From assembly GCA_047600605.1 (NCBI GenBank), contig JASGKK010000001.1, positions 124,001 to 188,000 of the forward strand: a DNA stretch of 64,000 nt, in the 5' to 3' direction. The position numbers were made by a program, and so were the translations under genes. Below the pieces are notes generated by a model, which made no database searches, was not told the DNA's origin, and worked only from the letters and a program-made list of their open reading frames with translations. This document shows, one piece after another, positions 32,585 to 41,258 of the stretch (positions are counted from its first letter, which is position 1; each line of letters opens with the position of its first letter). This stretch comes from CAYMZZ01 sp047600605. Its GTDB lineage: Bacteria; Bacteroidota; Bacteroidia; Chitinophagales; Chitinophagaceae.

Positions 32585-34195
32585 ATGAGAAGGAGTTTCA
32601 TACTCGTGTCCACGCTGCTGCTGATCAGTACCTGGGCACTGGCCTATTACCTGAATCCTAATTGGTATGTTATTTTGGTCATCGTGGCCGCCCTTACCGG
32701 GCTGGGGTATTTTGATATGTTTCAGCAAAAGCATTCCATTATGCGTATCTATCCGGTCTTTGGCCGGCTGCGTTTTCTGATGGAGGATTTGCGGCCAAAG
32801 ATTTACCAGTACTTCATCGAATCCGATATTGATGGCCGGCCCATCAACCGGATTGACCGCTCTACTATCTACCAGCGGGCCAAGAAGGAAAATGATACCA
32901 TGCCATTTGGTACGCAGCTGGATGTATACTCAGAAGGGTATGAGTGGATGTGTCACTCCATGGCTCCCAAGGACTTCAAATTGCTGGATCATGATCCGCG
33001 GGTCATGATCGGTAATAAAGACTGTACGCAGCCATACTCAGCCAGTATATACAACGTATCTGCCATGAGTTACGGGGCACTTAGTTCCAACGCCGTGGAG
33101 GCGATGAATGCCGGCGCGCGTATCGGTGGCTTTGCGCAGAATACGGGCGAAGGTGGTCTGAGTCCTTATCATTTGAAGCATGGTGGTGATATTATCTGGC
33201 AGATCGGTACCGGTTATTTTGGATGTCGTACCAGTGATGGAAATTTTAATGAAGAGCAGTTTCGTGAAAAGGCAAACCTGCCACAGGTGAAGATGATCGA
33301 GTTAAAAATTTCGCAGGGCGCTAAACCGGGGCATGGCGGTATTTTGCCTGCCTCCAAGAACACACCCGAGATCGCTGCTATACGCAGCGTGGAACCGCAT
33401 ACGCTCGTGGCTTCTCCGCCTTATCATAAGGCCTTTAATACCCCGCGTGAACTGGTCCGGTTTATTCAGCATCTGCGTACCCTGGCAGGAGGTAAACCCG
33501 TTGGATTTAAATTATGCGTGGGACATAAGAGTGAGTTTATCAGCATCTGCAAAGCCATGATAGAACTGGATACTTATCCCGATTTCATCACGGTAGATGG
33601 CGCCGAAGGAGGTACCGGTGCTGCCCCACAAGAGTTTTCCAATTATGTGGGAGCACCCTTGCTGGATGGACTCGACTTTGTACATAATATCCTTACCGGT
33701 CTTGATATCCGCAAGCATATTAAACTGATTGCCTCCGGCAAGATCACCAGCAGCTTCCATATCATCCGGGCAATGGCCCTGGGGGCTGATGTCTGCTACT
33801 CGGCCAGGGCTATGATGATGGCAGTTGGTTGTATCCAGGCATTGCTGTGTAATACCAATAAATGTCCGGTAGGGGTGGCTACACAAAATCCCAAACTTAC
33901 CGTGGGACTTGTAGTGGAAGACAAGAAAACCCGGGTAGCCAATTTTCATAAAAATACCGTGGAAAGTTTTGTGGAGTTGTTAGGCGCTTCGGGACTTGAA
34001 AGAAAAGAGAACATTACCCGCTCACATATTTACCGCCGTATATCATTTCAGTCCATGCTTACCTATAGCGAGATATTCCCTTCTTATGCTACCGGCTCTT
34101 TCCTGAAAGAAATACCGGATCGCTATAAGCAGGATTTCAAATATGCCAGCCCTGACCACTGGGGCCATACAAATGTAGGCAGCTGGAGTAGTTAA
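32585..34195 (+). CDS. Membrane-anchored FMN-binding glutamate-synthase-like protein
   Basis: A 536-residue protein. Two hydrophobic helices (about 5-22 and 27-45) anchor it to the membrane, then a GltB-type FMN/TIM-barrel domain follows with KISQGAKPGHGG, the phosphate-binding ITVDGAEGGTGAAP and CIQALLCNTNKCPVGVATQNP, the segment that in glutamate synthase holds the 3Fe-4S cluster. Cys residues are present in that segment. There is no N-terminal glutaminase domain and no neighbouring small subunit, so it cannot be a classical glutamate synthase. The family is widespread and its electron donor and product are unsettled. A perfect palindrome terminator follows. Confidence 0.85.
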   Translation: MRRSFILVSTLLLISTWALAYYLNPNWYVILVIVAALTGLGYFDMFQQKHSIMRIYPVFGRLRFLMEDLRPKIYQYFIESDIDGRPINRIDRSTIYQRAKKENDTMPFGTQLDVYSEGYEWMCHSMAPKDFKLLDHDPRVMIGNKDCTQPYSASIYNVSAMSYGALSSNAVEAMNAGARIGGFAQNTGEGGLSPYHLKHGGDIIWQIGTGYFGCRTSDGNFNEEQFREKANLPQVKMIELKISQGAKPGHGGILPASKNTPEIAAIRSVEPHTLVASPPYHKAFNTPRELVRFIQHLRTLAGGKPVGFKLCVGHKSEFISICKAMIELDTYPDFITVDGAEGGTGAAPQEFSNYVGAPLLDGLDFVHNILTGLDIRKHIKLIASGKITSSFHIIRAMALGADVCYSARAMMMAVGCIQALLCNTNKCPVGVATQNPKLTVGLVVEDKKTRVANFHKNTVESFVELLGASGLERKENITRSHIYRRISFQSMLTYSEIFPSYATGSFLKEIPDRYKQDFKYASPDHWGHTNVGSWSS

Positions 34196-34200
34196 GAACG

Positions 34201-34248
34201 CATTACATAAATAAGCCCGCAGCATGCTGCGGGCTTATTTATGTAATG
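34201..34248. terminator. 48-base perfect palindrome, bidirectional terminator
   Basis: CATTACATAAATAAGCCCGC is followed by AGCA and then the exact reverse complement, so the full 48 bases are one perfect palindrome. A GC-rich core (AGCCCGCAGCA/TGCTGCGGGCT) has A/T-rich ends on both sides. It lies between converging genes ending at 34195 and 34257. Confidence 0.85.
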
Positions 34249-34256
34249 GGAACGGA

Positions 34257-35264
34257 TTAACCTACTATATTCTTGTACGGATTGATCATGCGTGAAAAGA
34301 GAGAATTGATACGCCGCATCCTTACCAGGGTTCTTTTGCCCGGTTTATAGGTGGAACTATTGATCAGTGCAACACCTACGAGGATGATGATAAGCGCGGC
34401 AAGTTGTATGCTGTTGATACGCTCGCCGGCAAAAAGACCACCTGCAATCACGGCTACAATAGGATTCACATATACGTGTGTACTCACCAGTACCGGGTTC
34501 CTGACAGACAGCAGCCAGATATAAGCCAGGTAAGCAATGATAGAACCAAAGACGATCAGGTATCCCAGGCCCAGCCAGGCATTGAGCGGGACACTGGCGA
34601 GTGAAAATGAATTGAACTCTCCCATAAACAGGGCTACGGCAAAACTGATGACTCCACCCACCAGCAATTGCTGCGCTACGTTCATCAGCATGGGACTGGC
34701 AGCAGGTTTATGCTTTGAATACAGGGAACCGGCTACCCAGGAAAGACTGCTGATGATGAGCACCACAAATGCAAGCGTCTTGGCACCCAGGCCACCTGCT
34801 GCTGCATGACCTTCATCAAAACTTCCACTCATGAAAAATAAAAGGCCGAGAAAACCGATCAGCAGACCCGACAGAATGATCCGGTTGGTGAAATAGTATT
34901 TCCAGCTTCCTCTGTCGAGTGCTATGAACCAAAATGGTGCGGTAGCAATGAGCACGCAGGCCTCTGTAGAAGTAGTAAACTGTTCGGCCCAGGCTACCAG
35001 GCCCGTACCGCCACCCAGTATGAGAATGCCGGCGATACCATTTCTTTTCCAGTCAGTCAGTGAAGCGGAGCGTTCCTTTTTGAAATAACTGAAAAGAAAC
35101 AGTACAAGGCCCGCTGTAAAGAAACGGAGACCTGACAGGATAAACGGCGGAAAGCCTGTAAGACCATATAGAATGGCGAGAAATGTAGAGCCCCACACAA
35201 TATAAATACTGGCAAAAGCAAGTATGACGAGGAGGGTGGTGCGTTGAAGTGTGTTTGTTTTCAT
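34257..35264 (-). CDS. EamA-family (DMT) exporter
   Basis: A 335-residue protein with ten predicted helices in two EamA repeats: FASIYIVWGSTFLAILYGLTGFPPFILSGLRFF (repeat 1) and WVAGSLYSKH, then NPIVAVIAGGLFAGERINSIQLAALIIILVGVALIN (repeat 2). The EamA family exports amino acids, purines or other small metabolites. An Lrp-type regulator is encoded divergently from 35610, with a palindromic site array between the genes, so the exporter is probably controlled by it and may carry amino acids (inference). The start at 35264 gives a short cytoplasmic N-terminus. Confidence 0.87.
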   Translation of the reverse strand: MKTNTLQRTTLLVILAFASIYIVWGSTFLAILYGLTGFPPFILSGLRFFTAGLVLFLFSYFKKERSASLTDWKRNGIAGILILGGGTGLVAWAEQFTTSTEACVLIATAPFWFIALDRGSWKYYFTNRIILSGLLIGFLGLLFFMSGSFDEGHAAAGGLGAKTLAFVVLIISSLSWVAGSLYSKHKPAASPMLMNVAQQLLVGGVISFAVALFMGEFNSFSLASVPLNAWLGLGYLIVFGSIIAYLAYIWLLSVRNPVLVSTHVYVNPIVAVIAGGLFAGERINSIQLAALIIILVGVALINSSTYKPGKRTLVRMRRINSLFSRMINPYKNIVG

Positions 35265-35500
35265 GATACTATCAGTTGAGTAAATGAGTTAATACCAGAC
35301 AACGATTGGCGTGGTCTGAGATCGGGGCAGCAATACCGTTATTCAGGGAATAGTGATGATGTGCTCATGGTGACACAGCTCGCGTTGTGCTGAATGAGTC
35401 TGCGCATTGCAGATATATGGCAGGCCTGCTGAAATGCGTTTTTGTCGGTTTCCCGGATTTGTTGCACAAAATTACCGATAGTCGGTACTGGTTTTTGTTA

Positions 35501-35528
35501 AATACTGCTTTATCAGTAATAATTACTG
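35501..35528. promoter_or_regulatory. Lrp-type operator array
   Basis: AATACTG (35501-35507), then CTTTAT, then the perfect palindrome CAGTAATAATTACTG (35514-35528). Three alternating ACTG/CAGT half-sites in 28 bases, in the A/T-rich intergenic DNA between the EamA and Lrp genes, are a suitable target for an Lrp octamer or dimers. Confidence 0.55.
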
Positions 35529-35609
35529 TATTTTTGATTAAATGGAGTAAATTTTTCTTTTCCGGGAGATATTCCATCCTTTTAGTAGACTTTTTTACTG
35601 TCAGTTTTT

Positions 35610-36071
35610 ATGGAAAGAACAGATGTTATTGATAAAAAGATCCTGAAGATCCTGCAGCGCGATGCCAAGAAAAGCGCCAAGGAAATAGCCGAATTGCTTA
35701 ATCTCTCCGTATCGCCCGTATACGAACGTATCCGAAAACTGGAGAAAGAAGGGTTTATTAAGAAATATGTGGCGATACTGGATAAAAAAATGCTGAACCG
35801 TTCAGTCATCGCCTTTTGCCAGGTCACATTGAAACAACATAGTGAAACCAGCACCGAAAAATTTGAAGCTGAGATCATCAAACTCGATGAAGTGCAGGAA
35901 TGTTACCACATGTCGGGTGAGGTGGATTTTCTGATAAAAGTGAATATGCGTGACCTGGAGGAATATCACAATTTTGTGCGGCAGAAATTATCGAAGATTG
36001 CCAACATCCGTACTATCAATACCACGTTTGTACTAAAGGAGAGCAAGAACAATTCGGAATTGTTTTTTTAG
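35610..36071 (+). CDS. Lrp/AsnC-family transcriptional regulator
   Basis: A 153-residue protein: an N-terminal helix-turn-helix MERTDVIDKKILKILQRDAKKSAKEIAELLNLSVSPVYERIRKLEKEGFIKKYVA, then a RAM/ACT-like ligand domain with VIAFCQVTLKQHSE, VQECYHMSGEVDFLIKVNMRDLEEY. This class senses amino acids and forms oligomers on DNA. It is divergent from the EamA exporter. Its own start (ATG, 35610) follows the operator array by about 80 bases, suiting autoregulation. Confidence 0.93.
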   Translation: MERTDVIDKKILKILQRDAKKSAKEIAELLNLSVSPVYERIRKLEKEGFIKKYVAILDKKMLNRSVIAFCQVTLKQHSETSTEKFEAEIIKLDEVQECYHMSGEVDFLIKVNMRDLEEYHNFVRQKLSKIANIRTINTTFVLKESKNNSELFF

Positions 36072-36319
36072 CTCCCTCCCTTATTTCCTTTTTTTGGACC
36101 GATTGTCACGGCAATAGATTGCAACGGACAGCAGTTTCCCAATGAACCCAGTGTAACAAATCCGTACACAGGCGTTCATTTTCGGACAGTTTTTTCTATT
36201 AAGTTGAATGTAAATTATTTGTAAACAGTTGGTTATGCTGACGGCATAAATCTTGGCTCTCAGGAGCGGGGAGCCTGAACTGTGCCCTTTTGTTATTCTT
36301 AAAGACATCAATTGCGCTT

Positions 36320-38698
36320 ATGTTTAAAAACTATTTCAAAACCGCCTGGCGGAACCTGCGGAAGAATAAGGTGCTTTCGCTGATCAATATCCTTGGATTG
36401 ACTATTGGGATCACCGTCTGCCTGATGATCTTCATTTTTATTGTGAATGAATTCAATCATGACAGCTTTCATAAGGATGGGGCCCGCATATACCGCGTGA
36501 TGCGTGGGTTTGAGAGTGAAGGAAAATCGAAAAGTGTGGCTTACCTGTCGGGCATGTATGGCCCGGCCCTCGAAAATGATTTCAAAGGACAGATAGATGA
36601 AGTTATCCGTGTCAACCAGAATGATAACCTGATCACTCTTGGCGATCGTTCATTTCATGAGCAGAAAATCATTAATGCGGACAGTAATTTTTTCAGCTTC
36701 TTTTCTTTTCCCCTCTTAAAAGGCGATCCGAAGACGGCCTTGCAGGATCCGCATAGTATCGTGCTGGCAGAGACTGCTGCTAAAAAGTATTTTGGAAATG
36801 TGAACGATGCCATGGGCAAAACAGTGATGCTGGATAAGGATATCCCTTTGAAGGTGACTGGTATTGCAAAAGATATCTCTTCCAACTCTCACCTGGAGTT
36901 TGATATTATCATTCCGCTGGAAAATTATAAAAACAACAGTTGGATGACCACCTGGAGTAATAACGGCATTTATACCTATGTAAAACTGGCTCCAAATGTA
37001 ACAGAAGCGCAGATCGAAAAGCAGCTGCCCGCATTTATGGAAAAATACATGGGCAGCGATATGCGCAAGTATGGATTTAAGTTTACCCTGTCTATCACAC
37101 CTCTGAAGGATGTTTATTTCAGCAATGAGTCTTTTGATGGAGTAAAACATGGCGACAAAACAGTGGTATATATTTTCCTGTCCATTGCTGCGCTGATACT
37201 GCTGATTGCCTGTATCAATTTTATCAATCTTTCGACTATCCGTGCTGCAGAGCGGTCAAAAGAAGTGGGCCTGCGTAAAGTACTGGGCGCCTTACGCAAT
37301 AATCTTATCTGGCAGTTTATCAGCGAGTCGGTATTGCTGACCACTATTTCCTGCATACTTTCTGTAGGCTTATTGTTTCTCGTGATGCCCTGGTACAACC
37401 AGTTACTCGGTTATTCACTGATCGCTTCCTGGAGTACGCCGCCCATTTATCTTTTCCTGGTCGGGGTGATTCTTATTGCCGGTTTCCTGGCTGGCAGTTA
37501 TCCGGCTTTCTTCCTCTCTGCGTTTTCGCCCATACAGGCGCTCAAAGGCCGGCTGCGCCTGGGCAAAGGCGGTTCCTCATTCAGACAGGCCCTGGTAGTG
37601 GTGCAGTTCAGCATTTCGGTTTTCCTGATTGTGGGCACCATTGTCATTACCAAGCAAATGAATTTTATCAAAAGCAAGCAACTGGGTTATAATAAGGAGC
37701 AGACCATGCTGATCCGGATCGACAACAATGATATCTACCGAAACCTGCGGGCCTTTAAAAATGAGTTGCAGAAGGAGAGCCGGGTACAATCCGTCTCTGC
37801 CATGTCTGGCGAGCCCGGCGGCTTTTTTGATGGGCACATGTTTGAGGTCGAGGATCATGCCGAACGCTGGAATGCACGCACCGAATTTGCCGATTTTGAA
37901 TTTGTAAAAACGCTTGGCCTGAAAGTGATTGCCGGCAGGGATTTTTCCGCCTCTTTCCCGACCGATACAACAGAATCTGTATTGATCAATAAAACTGCAG
38001 CAGCCAGGCTCGGATGGACGCCGGCACAGGCTGTTGGCAAATGGATCGAAAATACCATTCGCGATACCAGCAAACGCCGGGTAGTCGGTGTGGTGGAGGA
38101 TTTCAATTTCCAATCGTTGAAAAATGATATCGAGCCCCTGGTGATCGCACCGAATATGGACAGGCGGGTGATAGCAGTAAAACTGAAACCAAGTGATATA
38201 CCCGGCAGTATTGCCCTTGTAGAGAAGGCCTATAAACGGGTAGCATCTGCCTATCCTTTCGAATACAGTTTCCTCGATCAGCAGTTTGATGATCTGTATA
38301 AAAAAGATATCCGGCAGCAAACCGTGTTATCTGTATTCGCCATGCTGGCCATTTTTGTGGCCTGCCTGGGGCTGTTTGGCCTGGCATCCTTTACCGCTAT
38401 CAAACGCTTCAAGGAGATTGGTGTACGCAAAGTACTGGGTTCTTCGGTACAGGGTATTGTGATCCTGTTGTCGAAAGACCTGCTGAAGCCTGTTATCATC
38501 GCTACCTGCATTGCACTGCCAACGGGGTACTGGGTTATGAATAACTGGCTGCAGGACTTTGCCTATAAAACACCCCTTAACTGGTGGGTTTTTGCCCTGG
38601 CAGCGCTGATCACGTTTGGTATCGCCTTTATTACTGTGTATGTAAAGGCGATAAAAGCTGCACTGGCCAATCCGGTGAAGAGTTTGCGAACCGAATAA
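36320..38698 (+). CDS. MacB/FtsX-type ABC transporter permease
   Basis: A 792-residue permease of the same family and domain plan as the one at 26808-29189: MFKNYFKTAWRNLRKNKVLSLINILGLTIGITVCLMIFIFI, a MacB periplasmic domain, FtsX block CINFINLSTIRAAERSKEVGLRKVLGALRNNLIWQFISESVLL, second periplasmic domain and FtsX block CLGLFGLASFTAIKRFKEIGVRKVLGSSVQGIVILLSKDLLKP, ending NPVKSLRTE. The ATG at 36320 matches the family start; one at 36290 is less likely. No ATPase gene is adjacent. The two permeases are about 7 kb apart and are paralogues rather than a recent duplication. Confidence 0.9.
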   Translation: MFKNYFKTAWRNLRKNKVLSLINILGLTIGITVCLMIFIFIVNEFNHDSFHKDGARIYRVMRGFESEGKSKSVAYLSGMYGPALENDFKGQIDEVIRVNQNDNLITLGDRSFHEQKIINADSNFFSFFSFPLLKGDPKTALQDPHSIVLAETAAKKYFGNVNDAMGKTVMLDKDIPLKVTGIAKDISSNSHLEFDIIIPLENYKNNSWMTTWSNNGIYTYVKLAPNVTEAQIEKQLPAFMEKYMGSDMRKYGFKFTLSITPLKDVYFSNESFDGVKHGDKTVVYIFLSIAALILLIACINFINLSTIRAAERSKEVGLRKVLGALRNNLIWQFISESVLLTTISCILSVGLLFLVMPWYNQLLGYSLIASWSTPPIYLFLVGVILIAGFLAGSYPAFFLSAFSPIQALKGRLRLGKGGSSFRQALVVVQFSISVFLIVGTIVITKQMNFIKSKQLGYNKEQTMLIRIDNNDIYRNLRAFKNELQKESRVQSVSAMSGEPGGFFDGHMFEVEDHAERWNARTEFADFEFVKTLGLKVIAGRDFSASFPTDTTESVLINKTAAARLGWTPAQAVGKWIENTIRDTSKRRVVGVVEDFNFQSLKNDIEPLVIAPNMDRRVIAVKLKPSDIPGSIALVEKAYKRVASAYPFEYSFLDQQFDDLYKKDIRQQTVLSVFAMLAIFVACLGLFGLASFTAIKRFKEIGVRKVLGSSVQGIVILLSKDLLKPVIIATCIALPTGYWVMNNWLQDFAYKTPLNWWVFALAALITFGIAFITVYVKAIKAALANPVKSLRTE

Positions 38699-38718
38699 AA
38701 ACCTATTGTTTTACTGTA

Positions 38719-38760
38719 ATAAGAAATGAGGGATGATTGCTGTCATCCCTCATTTCTTAT
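38719..38760. terminator. Bidirectional terminator with 18-bp stem
   Basis: ATAAGAAATGAGGGATGA (38719-38736) pairs perfectly with TCATCCCTCATTTCTTAT (38743-38760), loop TTGCTG. It ends on the stop codon of the converging EamA gene. Confidence 0.85.
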
Positions 38761-39659
38761 CAGGTTGTAACGCCAGCCGGTTTGACGGGCTGCTGTTTCT
38801 TTCTGAGTGAAATAATGGTTTGCAGAATGACGGAAGCCCCTACCAGGAACAAACCGATGTAAAAGGATGTATTCACCTGTTTGCCTTCGGCAAAAAACAG
38901 GAAGGCCATAATGATCGCATAGATCGGTTCCAGGTTGAAACTGAGATTGACGGTAAAAGCCGGTATCCTTTTTAAGGACTCCGCAAAAAGAACGTAGAGG
39001 CCTACTGTGCAAAACAGGGAAAGGAGCAGGAGATAAAAAATATCCATCGGACCCGGCAGGAGCCTTTCGACCGGGAAATAATGAAGGTACAGCGGCATTA
39101 AGAGTCCCAATCCAACGGTGCCTCCGATCATCTGGTAATAATTGATCAGCTTGCTGTCGTAGTTTCTCACCAGCCGTTCATTGTAGATGGTATACAGTGC
39201 AGCGAATGCCGAAGACACTACGCCCAGCAGGATACCCAGCTGGTACGAAGCATCAAAATGAAAGATGAGGGCAATGCCCAGCAGGGTAAGAAGACTCAGC
39301 AGCAGCTCCGAAAAAACGAATTTTTTCCGGTTGATCACCGGTTCAAAGATGGCGGTAAAAAAGCTGGTCAGGCTGTAACAGACTACGCCGATCGAGATAT
39401 TGGAGTATTTGATGCTGCCATAAAAGAATACCCAGTGTATGGTAATGAGCATGCCCACCCGGGCTATCTTGAATTTTTCTTTTGCAGAAATGGCGGTACT
39501 GACCTTAAACAGCTGGAGGATCATGAACAGCCATATAAAGGAAAAAAATACGCGGTACCAGACCAGCAGCCCCTCGTTGAGTGAAATAAGTTTTCCGAAG
39601 ATGCCGGTAAAACCGGCCAGTATTACAGCAATATGTAGTAATAAGTATGATTTTTTCAT
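38760..39659 (-). CDS. EamA-family (DMT) exporter
   Basis: A 299-residue protein with ten helices in two EamA repeats: HIAVILAGFTGIFGKLISLNEGLLVWYRVFFSFIWLF (repeat 1) and LSFNLEPIYAIIMAFLFFAEGKQVNTSFYIGLFLVGASVIL (repeat 2). It is not closely similar to the exporter at 34257-35264. Substrate unknown. The gap upstream (367 bases) holds no gene. On the minus strand its leader contains a TTTTCAC/GTGAAAA hairpin with a GGG/CCC extension (39760-39787). Confidence 0.85.
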   Translation of the reverse strand: MKKSYLLLHIAVILAGFTGIFGKLISLNEGLLVWYRVFFSFIWLFMILQLFKVSTAISAKEKFKIARVGMLITIHWVFFYGSIKYSNISIGVVCYSLTSFFTAIFEPVINRKKFVFSELLLSLLTLLGIALIFHFDASYQLGILLGVVSSAFAALYTIYNERLVRNYDSKLINYYQMIGGTVGLGLLMPLYLHYFPVERLLPGPMDIFYLLLLSLFCTVGLYVLFAESLKRIPAFTVNLSFNLEPIYAIIMAFLFFAEGKQVNTSFYIGLFLVGASVILQTIISLRKKQQPVKPAGVTT

Positions 39660-40014
39660 AAAAGAATGACCCCAGGCCCCAAACGGGCAGGTGTTTTATT
39701 AAAAATGGATGAAGGGAAAATGAGCAGGCCACGCAGGACCCTATGAAAAGAAGCAGGTCTTTTCACCGGGGATAGATCCCGTGAAAAATCAGCGGGTGGG
39801 AGGGGAAAGGGAATTCTTTCTGTTCATAAGCTGAAATAATCGGAGCAAATATAGAGAAACTTTACCGGGCTGACGGGATCGGCTTTCTATGCCGGGCTCA
39901 GAGACAGCCGGACAGCTTCCGGAACTATTCCGTTCTTTTTATCTAATCAGCTTATTTACAGCAGCAAACTCAAAAAAATCTTCATTACTTTTTTGTCAGG
40001 AATTTTTGCGCCCT
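39660..40014. other. Gap without gene
   Basis: No coding sequence. The only structure is the imperfect hairpin at 39760-39787 in the leader of the minus-strand EamA gene, with stem TTTTCAC/GTGAAAA plus GGG/CCC. Confidence 0.5.
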
Positions 40015-40022
40015 TACATTTG
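40015..40022 (+). promoter_or_regulatory. Minus-7 box of tRNA-Ser
   Basis: TACATTTG, a perfect TAnnTTTG box ending four bases before the mature tRNA 5' end, so the primary transcript probably starts almost at the mature end. Confidence 0.65.
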
Positions 40023-40026
40023 CGCC

Positions 40027-40114
<88 letters not shown>

Positions 40115-40116
40115 AA

Positions 40117-40162
40117 AATTAAAAAAGCCTTCAAGTCGTTGAGATTGAAGGCTTTTTTAATT
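40117..40162. terminator. Terminator after tRNA-Ser
   Basis: AATTAAAAAAGCCTTCAA and TTGAAGGCTTTTTTAATT pair perfectly over 18 bp with a 10-base loop; T runs on both strands. Confidence 0.9.
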
Positions 40163-40443
40163 CGAAATTTCTGGGAAGGATTATTACTGACAGTTGCTTA
40201 ATTATCAAAATGTTAGCTGGTTCGAAATGTTCAAACATTTATGCCTTCTGTAGTTTTGTCTTTTAAAAAACCTGCTCCACAACTCATTACAAGCCTCAAA
40301 GTGGGCGTAAATTTTATGTAAAAGCGACTTAAGGTCAGTAGCCGTTTATAAATAATAGATCGTTTATACAGAAAACCTGAGAAGCCCGTTTTTTGAAATC
40401 AGGTTGTGCAATAGTGACCATTGTTAGTCGTTTGTTGATGTCT
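40163..40443. other. A+T-rich gap downstream of tRNA terminator
   Basis: No gene seen. Base composition falls clearly from here to about 42.0 kb. AAATGTT and AACATTT arms (40226-40241) form one small hairpin, and GTTAGCTGG at about 40212 resembles the outer arm of the hairpin at 41947. No duplicate of the tRNA 3' end was found as an attachment site. Confidence 0.5.
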
Positions 40444-40836
40444 TTACAACCACTCTTTCATCCAGATTTCTGAAATTTCTTTTGCTTTCTCAAAATTGTC
40501 CGGCACAATAATTAATTGACTTGAGTGGTCGCTATATTGAACGAGTATATTCACATTTCCATCAGCCAGCCGCCTGCAAAACATACCCAACTGTCCCGGT
40601 ACATCTTGCCGTAATTTTTGAATAATGACATTATTGATTTTTACAACAGTAATTCCAATTCTCGTTAACGCTTCTTTGGCTCTGTCGGCTTCTTCAACCA
40701 AAAAGTGAGCTATGGAAGTCACGCCATTATCAAACACTCCACCACCTTCAAGGCTAATTTTGTTTTTGCCAAGTGTTTCACCCATTAATGCCAATTGGCC
40801 TGCTTTGTTTTCTAAAACAATTTCTAAATCCTGCAT
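40444..40836 (-). CDS. ACT-domain amino-acid-binding protein
   Basis: A 130-residue protein: LEIVLENKAGQLALMGETLGKNKISLEGGGVFDNG and, in the second half, VPGQLGMFCRRLADGNVNILVQYSDHSSQLIIVPDNFEKAKEI, giving two ACT-like units each of beta-alpha-beta plan. Free-standing ACT proteins bind amino acids and may regulate neighbouring enzymes. The stop lies close to the end of the A+T-rich gap. It follows the ABM-type gene by three bases on the same strand, so the two are one operon, and both are A+T-rich compared with the rest of the window. Confidence 0.82.
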   Translation of the reverse strand: MQDLEIVLENKAGQLALMGETLGKNKISLEGGGVFDNGVTSIAHFLVEEADRAKEALTRIGITVVKINNVIIQKLRQDVPGQLGMFCRRLADGNVNILVQYSDHSSQLIIVPDNFEKAKEISEIWMKEWL

Positions 40837-40839
40837 GTT

Positions 40840-41190
40840 TTATTTTTGAGTGTGAATTAATTTACTGTCGGGTGGTGCTTGTTCTCTTTCTGTCATTCCA
40901 TAGTCCCGGATTACTGTTGCCACCCTTAGTCTGTAATCATCAAAAATTGATTTTCTCCCTTTAGCTTGAGCCTGCCTGTGTAATTCAATATTTCTCCATT
41001 GCTGAATACTTTGTTCATTTTCCCAAAAGGAAAGTGATAAAACTTTGTCGGGATTGCTAATACTTTGAAACCTTTCAATTGAAATAAATCCTTCGGTTTT
41101 GCTTAGCTCGGATTTTAGTGCTGCTGCTATATCAAGGTATTCATCCCATTTTCCTTTTGCAGGAAACGCTTCAAAAATTACTGCTACCAT
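40840..41190 (-). CDS. ABM-domain (antibiotic biosynthesis monooxygenase) protein
   Basis: A 116-residue ferredoxin-like ABM domain: MVAVIFEAFPAKGKWDEYLDIAAALKSELSKTEGFISIERFQSISNPDKVLSLSFWENEQSIQQWRN, then HRQAQAKGRKSIFDDYRLRVATVIRDYGM. The LSLSFWENEQSIQQWRN helix-strand unit is the family signature. ABM proteins include quinol monooxygenases and haem-degrading enzymes as well as many of unknown role. The chosen ATG (41190) starts the domain; an upstream in-frame start at 41223 adds an unconserved leader. Divergent ArsR gene at 41259. Confidence 0.83.
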   Translation of the reverse strand: MVAVIFEAFPAKGKWDEYLDIAAALKSELSKTEGFISIERFQSISNPDKVLSLSFWENEQSIQQWRNIELHRQAQAKGRKSIFDDYRLRVATVIRDYGMTEREQAPPDSKLIHTQK

Positions 41191-41258
41191 GGTACTAAAT
41201 TTTTTGTACGATAAAATTATCATCTTTGCTACATTTACATTTCATTTAATAATGAAGT

